From: Iodobacter fluviatilis | Lineage (GTDB): Bacteria; Pseudomonadota; Gammaproteobacteria; Burkholderiales; Chitinibacteraceae | Length of the DNA: 64,000 nucleotides | Assembly (NCBI RefSeq): GCF_004194535.1 | Contig: NZ_CP025781.1 | Span: 3,286,001 to 3,350,000, forward strand | Direction: 5' to 3' | Shown here: positions 52,913-62,252 of the stretch, piece after piece | How the letters are laid out: the number at the start of each line of letters is the position of its first letter | Numbering within the stretch: the first letter of the stretch is position 1 | Program-made: the position numbers and the translations under genes | The notes under the pieces: model-generated | The model's database searches: none | The model's input: the letters and a program-made list of their open reading frames with translations, nothing else | What the model was told of the DNA's origin: nothing

Positions 52913-54373
52913 ATGCGTATCGCCACTACGACCATTTATAAACAAGGCGCGGCAGAGTTACAGCGTCATTCTAGCGTGCAAGCGAAGCTGCAAAATCAAT
53001 TGTCGACTGGTCGCCGTGTGCTGACGCCGGCTGATGATCCTATTTCCTCGGCAAAAATATTAGATGTAACTCAAGCTCAAGAGCTCAATAAGCAATATGC
53101 CGTGAATAGCCAAACGGCTGATTCGGCAATGCGCCTTTCTGAATCAACTTTGCATCAAGTTACTGAGTTACTGCACGATATTTACTCTTTGGCGGTAAGC
53201 GCGGGCAATCCTTCGCAAACTGTGGCAGAAAAAAAGCTTATTGATACTCAGCTGCAGGGCCAATACAAGGAAATGATGAGCCTTGCCAATGCAACGGATG
53301 GTGTGGGCGCTTATTTGTTTTCTGGCTTTAAGGGTTCAACTCAGCCTTTTAGTGAAACCTCCTTTGGTAATGTGACTTACTCAGGGGATGATGGGCAGCG
53401 TTTGATGCAAATATCTGGCTCTAGGCAGATTCCCGTTTCTGAATCGGGTTATCAAATTTTTCAAGCAGGCCGTACCGGCAATGGCAGCTTTGTAAGCTCC
53501 GCCAATAGTGTGGCTCCGGGTAATAGCGGTAGCGGTATTGTAAGCCCTGGTGAAGTGGTTGATGTCACCAAGTGGAATAATCCTGCTCATTCTCAGAAAT
53601 TTAAGCTTGAGTTTCAATCGGTAGATGACCCCGCTAATCCAGGTAAGCCGGTTATTTCTTATGACCTGATTGATAATCAGCCGATGCTCGCCGATGGGGT
53701 GACTGCAAACACTAATTTTAATAAATCATTAGTGGATGGGTATGATTATACGGCGGGTGTAAGGCCAGTCATTCCTGGTACGCTAAATAATTACCCGCGC
53801 CCTTATGTGCCAGGCGGCGATATTCAGTTTAAAAATCTGGCGACCGACCCAGTGGGAATCCCGCCGGTTGCTGCTTGGGATTACGGTATCAAAATGAATG
53901 TAACAGGGCAGCCAAGTACGGTGATTGGCCCCTTGGGAGCAAGTGCCACCCCAACAGGGATTGTTTCTAGTGGCGTATTAGATTCATTTAACGTTGATCC
54001 AAGCCGAAATAACGGTGATATTTTTCAAACCATGAAGGTCTTTTCTGATGCATTGAATAACTATCAGACCAGTCCAACAGGGATGGCTAATTTTCATAAT
54101 CAACTTAATGCTGTTTTGCAAAATACCAGTAATATGTTGACAAATGTACTGAGCTCAAATGGTAGCTTTGGGGCCAAGATGGTTGAAACGCAATCTGTAC
54201 AAGACACCAATGGCGATTTAAAAGTGCAGTACGGGCAAACCTTGTCGCAATTACAGGATTTGGATTACTCCATTGCATTGAGTGATTTCTCCTTAACGCA
54301 GACCTTGCTTGAGGCATCGCGAAAATCTTTCTCCCAAGTGCAAGGTTTAAGTTTATTTCAGTACATTAACTAG
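52913..54373 (+). CDS. flgL: Flagellar hook-associated protein 3, FlgL
   Basis: A 486-residue junction protein, longer than the roughly 300-residue enteric form because of a central insertion (about residues 150-390). The N-terminus (LQNQLSTGRRVLTPADDPIS) is diagnostic of the FlgL/flagellin group, and the C-terminus (ALSDFSLTQTLLEASRKSFS) is also typical. The TAG stop lies within the CTAG end of element A, so the last codons adjoin a mobile repeat. It is transcribed with flgK. Confidence 0.94.
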   Translation: MRIATTTIYKQGAAELQRHSSVQAKLQNQLSTGRRVLTPADDPISSAKILDVTQAQELNKQYAVNSQTADSAMRLSESTLHQVTELLHDIYSLAVSAGNPSQTVAEKKLIDTQLQGQYKEMMSLANATDGVGAYLFSGFKGSTQPFSETSFGNVTYSGDDGQRLMQISGSRQIPVSESGYQIFQAGRTGNGSFVSSANSVAPGNSGSGIVSPGEVVDVTKWNNPAHSQKFKLEFQSVDDPANPGKPVISYDLIDNQPMLADGVTANTNFNKSLVDGYDYTAGVRPVIPGTLNNYPRPYVPGGDIQFKNLATDPVGIPPVAAWDYGIKMNVTGQPSTVIGPLGASATPTGIVSSGVLDSFNVDPSRNNGDIFQTMKVFSDALNNYQTSPTGMANFHNQLNAVLQNTSNMLTNVLSSNGSFGAKMVETQSVQDTNGDLKVQYGQTLSQLQDLDYSIALSDFSLTQTLLEASRKSFSQVQGLSLFQYIN

Positions 54374-54537
54374 CAGCCTGTCGGACTTAAGCGATCGTGG
54401 CGAGGGAAAGACCGGTTTGAGACAGATTTCGTGGGTTTTTGAGGCGAATAGCTGGCTATTCAACGAGAAAATGCGTGAAATATGGCCAAATCCGGCTTTT
54501 CCGTAGTAGATCAGTCTTAAGTCCGACAGGCTGCTAG
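54370..54537. repeat. Element A, copy 3 (168 bp), abutting flgL
   Basis: An intact copy without element B. Its left CTAG provides the flgL stop codon. It separates flgL from the original downstream terminator at 54552. Confidence 0.87.
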
Positions 54538-54551
54538 TATTATGAGTAATG

Positions 54552-54581
54552 AAGCGGCCATTATTTTGGCCGTTTTTTTTG
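54552..54581 (+). terminator. Terminator of the flgKL transcript
   Basis: CGGCC-ATTATTTT-GGCCG runs into a T8 tract. It now lies 180 bp from the flgL stop because element A was inserted between them. Confidence 0.75.
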
Positions 54582-54622
54582 TGGGCAAGCTGGGTTTGGT
54601 CGACTCCTGTATTATTCGGCTT

Positions 54623-55975
54623 ATGGCTAAAATTCGATCTACTTTTATTTGTCAGCTTTGCGGCACAGCATCGCCCAAATGGCAGGGGCAATGTCCAGGT
54701 TGTGGCGAGTGGAATACGCTGCAAGAAGGTGTGGCAGAGGCCGCATCCAGTACGCGTTTTCAATCTTTGGCTGCTGATGGGGCAATCCACCAGCTAAGCG
54801 ATGTAGAAGCGGCAGAAATCCCCCGCATCCCTACCGGTATGGCGGAGCTTGATCGTGTGCTAGGCGGTGGCTTAGTGCCGGGTGGCGTGGTGTTGATTGG
54901 TGGCGATCCAGGGATCGGCAAATCAACGCTACTCTTGCAGGCGATGACGCTGCTGGCGGCGGCAAGAGCGGTTTTGTATGTATCGGGGGAAGAATCGCCA
55001 CAGCAGATTGCTTTGCGGGCTAAACGCCTAGGTTTGCCCGCTGGCAAAGTGGCTTTGTATGCCGAAATTGGCTTAGAAAAAATTTTAGCTGCCCTAGAAA
55101 AAGTTGGCCCCCAAGTGGCTGTAATTGATTCGATCCAAACCGTTTATTCTGAGGCTTTAACCTCTGCGCCAGGTAGCGTAGCCCAAGTTAGAGAATGCGC
55201 AGCCCAGCTTACGCGTTACGCAAAGCGTACCGGCACAACTATTTTCTTGGTTGGCCACGTCACCAAAGATGGTGCCATTGCTGGCCCGCGCGTGCTTGAG
55301 CATATTGTTGATGCGGTATTGTATTTTGAGGGCGATACGCATTCTAGTTTTAGACTAATCCGAGCCATTAAAAACCGCTTTGGAGCGGTCAATGAGCTAG
55401 GCGTGTTTGCTATGACGGATAAAGGCTTGCGTGAAGTTTCAAATCCTTCGGCGCTGTTTTTATCCCAGCATAAAGAGCCGGTGCCAGGTAGTTGTGTGCT
55501 GGTAACGCAAGAGGGCACACGGCCGTTACTGGTGGAGATTCAAGCCTTGGTGGATGATGCACACTCACCTCAGCCTAAGCGCTTGGCTGTTGGGGTGGAG
55601 CAAAATCGCTTGGCTTTACTGCTTGCTGTGTTGCATCGCCATGCGGGGATTGCTGCATTTGATCAAGATGTGTTTATTAATGCTGTAGGCGGGGTGCGTA
55701 TCGCTGAGCCTGCGGCAGATTTGGCTGTTTTATTGGCGATTGTTTCCTCGCTAAAAAATCGGCCATTGCCAGAAAAATTAGTGGTGTTTGGTGAGGTGGG
55801 GTTGGCTGGTGAAGTGAGGCCCGTGCAACGTGGACAAGAGCGCCTGCGCGAGGCTGCTAAATTGGGTTTTACCCATGCCATTATTCCTAAAGGTAATCGT
55901 CCGCGCCAAGCCATTGAAGGCATGACCGTGACCTTGGTTGATCGTTTGGATGAGGCCGTTAGCGCGGCAATGTAA
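54623..55975 (+). CDS. radA: DNA repair protein RadA
   Basis: A 450-residue RecA-like branch-migration helicase. An N-terminal C4 zinc finger has cysteines 10, 13, 24 and 27. Walker A is GGDPGIGKS (93-101), KNRFG is at 250-254, and a Lon-like C-terminal domain follows. It helps process recombination intermediates. ATG 54623 is chosen because the zinc finger begins directly after it; an in-frame start at 54542 would run through the flgL terminator. Length is normal. Confidence 0.95.
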   Translation: MAKIRSTFICQLCGTASPKWQGQCPGCGEWNTLQEGVAEAASSTRFQSLAADGAIHQLSDVEAAEIPRIPTGMAELDRVLGGGLVPGGVVLIGGDPGIGKSTLLLQAMTLLAAARAVLYVSGEESPQQIALRAKRLGLPAGKVALYAEIGLEKILAALEKVGPQVAVIDSIQTVYSEALTSAPGSVAQVRECAAQLTRYAKRTGTTIFLVGHVTKDGAIAGPRVLEHIVDAVLYFEGDTHSSFRLIRAIKNRFGAVNELGVFAMTDKGLREVSNPSALFLSQHKEPVPGSCVLVTQEGTRPLLVEIQALVDDAHSPQPKRLAVGVEQNRLALLLAVLHRHAGIAAFDQDVFINAVGGVRIAEPAADLAVLLAIVSSLKNRPLPEKLVVFGEVGLAGEVRPVQRGQERLREAAKLGFTHAIIPKGNRPRQAIEGMTVTLVDRLDEAVSAAM

Positions 55976-56100
55976 GTTTTCTAGTACAATGGGCTTGAAA
56001 AATAAGCGTACGGCCCACATCAATAAAACATTGCTGGCTGCTTCATCCTTCGTCTAGGATTTGATAAGCCAATTGATTACCCCCATGCTGGAGATTTAAT

Positions 56101-56427
56101 ATGAGTGAACATATCGCACAGGTAACAGATGCCTCTTTTGATGTTGATGTTTTGCAAGCAAAAGGCCCTGTTTTAGTTGATTACTGGGCTGAATGGTGCG
56201 GTCCGTGCAAAATGATTACTCCTATTTTGGAAGAAGTGGGTGCTGAATACGCTGGGCGTTTGAAAGTAGCTAAGCTTAATATCGACGACAACCAAGCTAC
56301 ACCGCCTAAGTATGGCATTCGCGGTATCCCTACACTAATGTTGTTTGTGAACGGCGCAGTGAAGGCAACTAAGGTTGGTGCGTTGTCAAAATCACAATTA
56401 ACTGCATTTATTGATAGTAATATTTGA
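56101..56427 (+). CDS. trxA: Thioredoxin 1
   Basis: A 108-residue thioredoxin with active site WCGPC (residues 32-36) in [15 protein letters not shown] and the cis-proline loop RGIPTLMLF. It is the general cytoplasmic disulfide reductase. Its position upstream of rho is conserved in many proteobacteria. TGGAGA precedes the ATG. Confidence 0.96.
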   Translation: MSEHIAQVTDASFDVDVLQAKGPVLVDYWAEWCGPCKMITPILEEVGAEYAGRLKVAKLNIDDNQATPPKYGIRGIPTLMLFVNGAVKATKVGALSKSQLTAFIDSNI

Positions 56428-56549
56428 CAGTACTAGTTAAACCCGTATAGGCTAGTATTAATTCAACTGGGTCAGCCGGATATTCTTTTCGACCAGCCCA
56501 GTCTCTAACTCTAATTTTCCCTTCCCGATTTATTCAAGCGCGCCCTCCT

Positions 56550-57806
56550 ATGCACCTGTCTGATTTAAAACACCTCCACGTTTCCGAACTTGTTGATATG
56601 GCTACGTCTTGCGAGATTGACGGTGCAAACCGGCTGCGTAAGCAAGATCTGGTTTTTGCCATATTAAAAACAAAAGCCAAGAAAGGCGAAAACATTTATG
56701 GCGATGGAACGCTAGAAGTGTTGCCTGATGGTTTTGGATTCTTGCGAAGCCCCGATACCTCGTATTTGGCTGGCCCTGACGATATTTACGTTAGCCCCAG
56801 TCAAATTCGCCGCTTTAACCTGCATACTGGTGACACCATCGATGGCGAAATTCGAACGCCTAAGGATGGTGAGCGCTATTTTGCTCTAGTTAAAGTTGAT
56901 AAAGTAAATGGTGAATCGCCTGAAAATGCTAAGCATAAAATCTTATTTGAAAACTTAACGCCGTTATTTCCAAATAAGCGCTTGCATCTTGAGCGCGATA
57001 TCCGCGCCGAAGAAAACGTCACCGGCCGCATCATTGATTTGATCGCACCTATCGGTAAAGGGCAGCGCGCACTCTTAGTTGCACCGCCAAAAACCGGTAA
57101 AACCGTGATGTTGCAGCATATTGCTCACGCTATTAGTGCCAATCACCCAGAAGTCATGCTGATTGTGCTCTTGATTGATGAGCGCCCTGAAGAAGTAACC
57201 GAAATGCAGCGCTCAGTGAAGGGTGAAGTGGTTTCTTCCACCTTTGATGAGCCAGCAACTCGCCACGTACAAGTGGCTGAGATGGTTATCGAAAAGGCCA
57301 AGCGCCTTGTTGAGCACAAAAAAGACGTGGTGATTCTGCTGGATTCGATTACCCGTCTGGCTCGCGCCTACAATACCGTAGTGCCCGCTTCTGGCAAGGT
57401 ATTAACGGGGGGTGTGGATGCAAATGCATTGCAGCGTCCTAAGCGCTTCTTTGGCGCGGCACGTAATATTGAAGAGGGCGGTAGTTTAACGATTATTGCC
57501 ACGGCGCTGATCGATACCGGCAGCCGTATGGATGATGTGATTTATGAAGAATTCAAGGGTACGGGTAATAATGAAATCCACCTTGATCGTCGTATGGCAG
57601 AAAAACGCACTTATCCAGCGCTCAATGTAAATCGCTCCGGTACACGTCGTGAAGAATTGCTGATTCAGCAAGATCAATTGCAAAAGATTTGGGTGTTGCG
57701 CAAATTACTTTATCCAATGGATGATTTGGATGCGATGGAATTCTTATTAGATAAAATCAAAGGCACCAAAAATAATATGGATTTCTTTGATTCGATGCGT
57801 CGATAA
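56550..57806 (+). CDS. rho: Transcription termination factor Rho
   Basis: A 418-residue hexameric RNA helicase. The N-terminal RNA-binding domain has the CSD motif [20 protein letters not shown]. Walker A APPKTGKT is at 178-185, and Walker B is [16 protein letters not shown]. The Q and R loops ([20 protein letters not shown]) are intact. The 122-bp leader before it may host autoregulation, as in E. coli, but no specific structure could be assigned. Confidence 0.97.
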   Translation: MHLSDLKHLHVSELVDMATSCEIDGANRLRKQDLVFAILKTKAKKGENIYGDGTLEVLPDGFGFLRSPDTSYLAGPDDIYVSPSQIRRFNLHTGDTIDGEIRTPKDGERYFALVKVDKVNGESPENAKHKILFENLTPLFPNKRLHLERDIRAEENVTGRIIDLIAPIGKGQRALLVAPPKTGKTVMLQHIAHAISANHPEVMLIVLLIDERPEEVTEMQRSVKGEVVSSTFDEPATRHVQVAEMVIEKAKRLVEHKKDVVILLDSITRLARAYNTVVPASGKVLTGGVDANALQRPKRFFGAARNIEEGGSLTIIATALIDTGSRMDDVIYEEFKGTGNNEIHLDRRMAEKRTYPALNVNRSGTRREELLIQQDQLQKIWVLRKLLYPMDDLDAMEFLLDKIKGTKNNMDFFDSMRR

Positions 57807-57810
57807 TTAC

Positions 57811-57841
57811 AAAAGCGCAGCTTGTTCAAATTGCGCTTTTG
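57811..57841 (+). terminator. Intrinsic terminator after rho
   Basis: AAAAGCGCA pairs with TGCGCTTTT around a 12-nt loop, 5 bp after the rho stop. Confidence 0.75.
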
Positions 57842-57905
57842 TGCGATCATCTCGTTTTTATGGCTAGTGTTGGCACAACCCCAGCACGCTAACAAGGGAA
57901 GTAAA

Positions 57906-58163
57906 ATGAAAGACGGCATTCATCCAGAATATAAAGAAGTGGTATTTCACGACACAGCTGCTGATTTCAAATTTATCAGCCGTTCTACTCTGACTGCTAA
58001 ACAAACTATTGTTTGGACAGACGGTAAAGAGTACCCGCTGGTTAAGTTGGATATCTCTTCAGAATCACATCCGTTCTACACTGGCAAGCAAAAGATTGTG
58101 GACACTGCCGGTCGTATCGACAAGTTCCGTCAGAAATACAGCATGTACGGCAGCAAGGAATAA
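57906..58163 (+). CDS. rpmE2: 50S ribosomal protein L31, type B (zinc-free)
   Basis: An 85-residue L31. It starts [20 protein letters not shown] and has the typical [20 protein letters not shown] block. It has no cysteines, so it is the zinc-independent paralogue that can replace the zinc-binding L31 on ribosomes and free zinc. A terminator follows. No Zur-like site was evident in the short gap after rho. Confidence 0.92.
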   Translation: MKDGIHPEYKEVVFHDTAADFKFISRSTLTAKQTIVWTDGKEYPLVKLDISSESHPFYTGKQKIVDTAGRIDKFRQKYSMYGSKE

Positions 58164-58183
58164 TTGTTCCTGCGCAGTATCTG

Positions 58184-58211
58184 AAAAAGGCAGCCGCAAG
58201 CTGCCTTTTTT
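58184..58211 (+). terminator. Intrinsic terminator after rpmE2
   Basis: AAAAAGGCAGC-CGCAA-GCTGCCTTTTTT, a perfect stem with a T-run 20 bp after the stop. Confidence 0.88.
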
Positions 58212-58280
58212 GCATTTAAAAATTAGTTTTTAAAAATCCGGTAAAAACAACCGGGCTACCTTGGGCCTTGGGTAAACACC

Positions 58281-59909
58281 ATGCTGACTTATATTCCTCC
58301 TGCAGAGCGGGAACCCCTGTCTGTTGGGGCAGAAAAGCCTTGGCTACTCCTGCTTCTGTGTCTGGTTTGGCTTGTACCAGGCTTGATCGGTCATGATCCT
58401 TGGAAGCCAGATGAAGTTGAAACTGCTGCAGTTATTCAGCGCTTTATGCAGGGTGCTTATTGGTCTATCCCACAATATGCAGGCCAGCCTTATTTAGAAA
58501 GCGCTCCCTTGTATTATTGGGCTGCTGCTTTGTTTGCTTGGCCTTTACAAAAACTAGGAATGGCCGTGCATGATGCCGCCCGTTTAACGACGGGTATTTG
58601 GATGGCGCTAGCACTTTGGGGCTTGGGCTTGGCTGGGCGTGAGCTATATGGCCGCCGTTATGGCCGTGTTGCTGTAATCACCATGATTGGTTGTATTGGT
58701 TTGATTATTTGGGGGCATCATCTATCACCTCAGATTTTGGTCTTGGCAGGTTTTTCTTGGCACGCATATGGGCTCGCCTATGCACTACGCCAGCCGCTAA
58801 AGGCTGGGTTTATTCTAGGGCTGGCATGGTTGCTATTATTGCTAGGGGGAAATTGGGCTGAATTTATCTTGGCATTAAGCTCAGCCTTGCTTTTATTTCT
58901 ATTTAAGCCTTGGCGAAGTACTTCTTATGCAGTGAGTATTCTTTGCGCTTTAGTGATTGCTGTTCCGCTAAGTGCAATTTGGCCCATTGATCTTTATCAG
59001 CATGCGCGGCCTGTATTTGATTTGTGGCTTGGGAAATATGCTTTAGGCCCATTTGGTGGCTTATCTGATTTCAAAGCATTTCATGCGTTTGGTTTTTTCT
59101 TTTCTATTGTGCTTTGGTTTGCATGGCCAGCATTGCCTTTGGCCGTGTGGGGGATATGGGCGAATCGTCATCAGCTAAACCAGCCTAAGATGCTGTTGCC
59201 AAGTGTGTTGCTGCTTATGCACGTGCTTTGGTTTGTGATAGCGGGGGACGCGCGTGAATCGCATGCTTTGATCGTGTTATTGCCACTCTCTATCTTGGCT
59301 GCTAGTGGAGTGGATGATTTACGCCGTGGTGCAGCTCAAGCCCTGAACTGGTTTGGTTTAATGACTTTTGGCCTCTTTGCAGGTCTGCTGTGGCTGGGGT
59401 GGCTTGCCGTGCATACCGGCATACCAACGGGTATGGCTAGAGCGCTGAAGGAGGCAAGCCCTGCTTATCAAGTACAATGGAGCTGGCTAGGCATCGTATT
59501 TGCGCTTTGCTTGACCGGGATTTGGTGTGTTGTGATTTCGCGCAAACGCCCACCAGGGCGCTTAGCGGTTACCAATTGGGCTTGTGGCGTAACCTTGATT
59601 TGGGGGGTGTTAATTAGCCTCTGGCAGCCATGGTTAGACGCATCAAAAAGCTATCGAGCCGTATCTTATTCTTTGCGAGATGCCATGCGAGGGCAAACCT
59701 CATGCATTGATGGGCGCAATATTCCATCTGCACCACTGGCTTCTTTTGAGTATTTTGCAGGGATTACCCTTGCACAGGGAAGTAAGGCTGAAGCATGCCA
59801 TTTGAAAATGACGCTGGGTGGGGAGTCTTTTGGTAGTGCAGTGGTATGGCGTGGCAACCGCGCGGGCGAACATAAAGAGTCGTTTGCATTGATTGAGGTT
59901 CAGCCGTAA
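58281..59909 (+). CDS. Membrane glycosyltransferase, ArnT/GT83-like
   Basis: A 542-residue protein with about eleven to twelve membrane helices and the acidic first-loop motif GHDPWKPDEVE, typical of PMT/ArnT enzymes that use polyprenyl-phosphate sugars. LESAPLYYWAAALF matches the family's second conserved block. It probably adds a sugar to lipid A, protein or another envelope acceptor in the periplasm. The acceptor cannot be read from sequence, and no arn genes are nearby. A weak hairpin (59914-59938) follows. Confidence 0.82.
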   Translation: MLTYIPPAEREPLSVGAEKPWLLLLLCLVWLVPGLIGHDPWKPDEVETAAVIQRFMQGAYWSIPQYAGQPYLESAPLYYWAAALFAWPLQKLGMAVHDAARLTTGIWMALALWGLGLAGRELYGRRYGRVAVITMIGCIGLIIWGHHLSPQILVLAGFSWHAYGLAYALRQPLKAGFILGLAWLLLLLGGNWAEFILALSSALLLFLFKPWRSTSYAVSILCALVIAVPLSAIWPIDLYQHARPVFDLWLGKYALGPFGGLSDFKAFHAFGFFFSIVLWFAWPALPLAVWGIWANRHQLNQPKMLLPSVLLLMHVLWFVIAGDARESHALIVLLPLSILAASGVDDLRRGAAQALNWFGLMTFGLFAGLLWLGWLAVHTGIPTGMARALKEASPAYQVQWSWLGIVFALCLTGIWCVVISRKRPPGRLAVTNWACGVTLIWGVLISLWQPWLDASKSYRAVSYSLRDAMRGQTSCIDGRNIPSAPLASFEYFAGITLAQGSKAEACHLKMTLGGESFGSAVVWRGNRAGEHKESFALIEVQP

Positions 59910-59974
59910 AAAAGATCGTTTACTTTATGTAAGCGATCCTTGTTTTAATCATGCTGCATGAGCGACAGGTGATT

Positions 59975-60151
59975 TTATTTTATATTTAAGTGAGTCGTTT
60001 TTTTAGTCGCATTAGCCGCAGTATCTTCTATCACCTTGCGGCGCACATAGAAAAATATATACACAGCCATGCTTAAAACAAACAAGATAGTAAATAGACT
60101 CAATAAACCAATGTCAGAAGTAAACAGCGCTTGTAGTGGTGTGTTTTCCAT
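59975..60151 (-). CDS. DUF3149 small membrane protein
   Basis: A 58-residue, single-helix protein. ALFTSDIGLLSLFTILFVLS and the following short helix end match DUF3149, a family of small inner-membrane proteins of unknown role in betaproteobacteria and gammaproteobacteria. The start at 60151 is fixed by AAGGAGATCAAG directly upstream; the longer open frame to 60289 is not typical. Confidence 0.75.
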   Translation of the reverse strand: MENTPLQALFTSDIGLLSLFTILFVLSMAVYIFFYVRRKVIEDTAANATKKTTHLNIK

Positions 60152-60383
60152 CTTGATCTCCTTGCTTTTATATAGACCTAATATAAAAGAAGAATGGGGG
60201 ATGAGGATTTGATTTGTATCAAGGTATGTAGGTGTATTGCGTAAATACGTGGTATTTATAAATTTTACCTGATTATGCCCCTTGCTCAAATAAGACCATG
60301 TAGTTCATGTAAATGTCGGGTCATTCTATTTCTATTCGCAGTTGGCTTCTGTTCTAAGTCAGAGATCTTCTGCACGATCTGAT

Positions 60384-60651
60384 TCAATCACTTTCAGCCA
60401 AGACACCCACATTGTCCTTTAGTTTGTTCACCCCATATCGTGAAAAGCAGCGATACAAGCCAGCCCGAGAAGCATGAGGGTTGATGAATTCCTGGGTATT
60501 GACCAGCATGTCATCCAGGGGCAGTAAGAGCAGTCGACGCAATTCAACGACGATGATTTCTTGCGCAGGTGTCAGCGTGGTGTGCAAAGTATGCGGGCGA
60601 TGTGAGCGATCCTGCGTTTCGGTACGCGATTTCCACTTCCTAGCCGTTGCC
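60384..60651 (-). pseudogene. IS481-family transposase fragment
   Basis: The minus strand encodes ATARKWKSRTETQDRSHRPH, then TLTPAQEIIVVELRRLLLLP and INPHASRAGLYRCFSRYGV. This is the N-terminal helix-turn-helix region of IS481-type transposases. The catalytic domain is absent: the frame ends at 60384. Element A (60652) cuts the 5' end. Confidence 0.7.
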
Positions 60652-60819
60652 TTAGCAGCCTGTCGGACTTAAGACTGATCTACTACGGAAAAGCCGGATT
60701 TGGCCATATTTCACGCATTTTCTCGTTGAATAGCCAGCTATTCGCCTCAAAAACCCGCGAAATCAGTCTCAAGCCGGTCTTTCCCTCGCTACGATCGCTT
60801 AAGTCCGACAGGTTGCTAG
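60652..60819. repeat. Element A, copy 4 (168 bp, inverted)
   Basis: A full-length copy in the opposite orientation to copies 1-3, from TTAG to CTAG. It is inserted at the edge of the IS481 fragment and followed by a deleted element B. Confidence 0.87.
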
Positions 60820-61011
60820 GGTCTATTGACGTTTCATTCACGGCTGCGTTTGGCCCAGCTTTGGGGCTAAACCCGAAGGGCTGAGCCGGAAAATGGCCAT
60901 TCACTGCGTTATGCTTCTCAACAATAACCCGTTATTGCCTTCGTCACATACCTTGTGTCTGGCCGTTTTCCGACTCAGCGCAATGGCGAATGAAACGTCA
61001 ACAGGCCCTAG
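60816..61011. repeat. Element B, copy 3 (196 bp, internally deleted)
   Basis: Both termini are preserved (CTAGGGTCTATTGACGTTTC ... ACGTCAACAGGCCCTAG) but about 75 bp of interior are missing compared with the 271-bp copies. The deletion removed the stretch between GGGGCTGAAC and GGGCTAAACC. Confidence 0.82.
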
Positions 61012-61099
61012 CTTTCTTATCTATTTTCTTCATGATGTAAATAGATGAATTATGCTTTAAACCCATATTTACTTATTCTACCGCCCTAATTTTAAGTAA

Positions 61100-61594
61100 T
61101 TAGTCGCGGAAATTTTGGTATTGCAGTGGGAAGTCAGTAATTGATTTTCTCATAAGAGCAATAACTTCTTGCAAAATATCACGCTTGGCACCCGTTACGC
61201 GTACTGCGTCACCTTGAATGGCGGTTTGAACTTTTAATTTTTCATCTTTAATCAATTTAATGATTTTTTTAGCTAAATCTTGATCAATGCCTGCTTTAAT
61301 CTTCATTTCCATTTTTACTTTATTGCCAGATATTTTTTGCACATCGCCACTTTCAAGGCGTTTGCTACTATCGGCTTCTTTTTTTTCTAGCGCTGGAAAT
61401 AAGATATCTTTAATTTGATCAAGCTGAGCATTGGAATCACCGTGTAAAGTGATTGTCTCGTCTTTTTCGTTTAACTCGACCTTGGCGCTGGTGCCTTTAA
61501 AATCAAAGCGATTATTGATCACACGATCAACTGCATCGATGGCGTTTTTGAGGGCAACCATATCGAGTTCGGAGCTAATATCGAAAGAAGGCAT
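61100..61594 (-). CDS. yajQ: YajQ-family nucleotide/cyclic-di-GMP-binding protein
   Basis: A 164-residue protein of the YajQ family. MPSFDISSELDMVALKNAID and VINNRFDFKGT are the family's invariant start. It has two ferredoxin-like domains. Xanthomonas and Pseudomonas homologues bind cyclic di-GMP and influence transcription. Here it would be a cytoplasmic, probably monocistronic gene. Confidence 0.93.
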   Translation of the reverse strand: MPSFDISSELDMVALKNAIDAVDRVINNRFDFKGTSAKVELNEKDETITLHGDSNAQLDQIKDILFPALEKKEADSSKRLESGDVQKISGNKVKMEMKIKAGIDQDLAKKIIKLIKDEKLKVQTAIQGDAVRVTGAKRDILQEVIALMRKSITDFPLQYQNFRD

Positions 61595-61631
61595 ATTGCT
61601 TCCCTTTAAAGTAAATAGTTAATAAATATAA

Positions 61632-61943
61632 TTAAGAAAAATGACAAACATAATGCAGTGTTTCTAGTGTTTCAATTACAAAGCTGGAGTTCGCTGGCAC
61701 ATTAAAGCTTTGGCCGGCAGTATAGGCGGTGCTATTTGCTTCTCCTGCCAGTTTAACTTGGCAGTGACCAGCAACAACTTCCATTATTTCTGCCGCAGCG
61801 GTATTAAAAACCAGCTTGGATGGCAGAATCACGCCAATGGTTTTTTTCTCACCACTGGCTAAAATAAGGGTGTGAGAAACACATAGGCCATCAAAGTAAA
61901 CATTGCCCTGCTTCAGAACAGATACATTATCAAATTGAGACAT
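61632..61943 (-). CDS. ppnP: Pyrimidine/purine nucleoside phosphorylase (DUF1255)
   Basis: A 103-residue cupin-fold enzyme. NVYFDGLCVSHTLILASGEK and GVILPSKLVFNTAAAEIMEV are diagnostic of PpnP. The family phosphorolyses several nucleosides to base and ribose 1-phosphate. The DUF2788 gene lies 10 bp upstream on the same strand, which suggests co-transcription. Confidence 0.9.
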   Translation of the reverse strand: MSQFDNVSVLKQGNVYFDGLCVSHTLILASGEKKTIGVILPSKLVFNTAAAEIMEVVAGHCQVKLAGEANSTAYTAGQSFNVPANSSFVIETLETLHYVCHFS

Positions 61944-61953
61944 TATAACTCCA

Positions 61954-62175
61954 TTACTTTTGAATGATTTCAGTCAGTACTGTTTTAACAATAAACCCGA
62001 ATACGCCAAAGCCTAGTGTAAAAAATAAAACCAGCGAGCCATACTTGCCGGCTTTAGAATCTGCAGCCAAGCGGTAGATAATAAAGCCCATATAGATAAT
62101 GAGGGCGGTACAAAGGATGGACACTGATAATGTGGTGAATGTTTCCTCCGATATGTTTTTCAGCGCCTCTAGCAT
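61954..62175 (-). CDS. DUF2788-like small membrane protein
   Basis: A 73-residue protein with two membrane helices joined by a short basic loop (LAADSKAGKYGSLVLFF). ESKAGK-type loops with the following GFGVFGF are typical of DUF2788. The function is unknown. It lies between argG and ppnP, just past a perfect palindrome. Confidence 0.7.
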   Translation of the reverse strand: MLEALKNISEETFTTLSVSILCTALIIYMGFIIYRLAADSKAGKYGSLVLFFTLGFGVFGFIVKTVLTEIIQK

Positions 62176-62193
62176 GCTGGTTTCCTTTTACGC

Positions 62194-62219
62194 ACAAAGC
62201 CGGCAGCTGCCGGCTTTGT
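62194..62219. terminator. Perfect 26-bp palindrome between argG and the DUF2788 gene
   Basis: ACAAAGCCGGCAG is followed directly by its complement. It lies 33 bp beyond the argG stop and could terminate argG, although the T-run is better on the plus strand. Confidence 0.6.
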
Positions 62220-62252
62220 TTATTTATTGACGATTAGGTGTAACTTGCGAAT

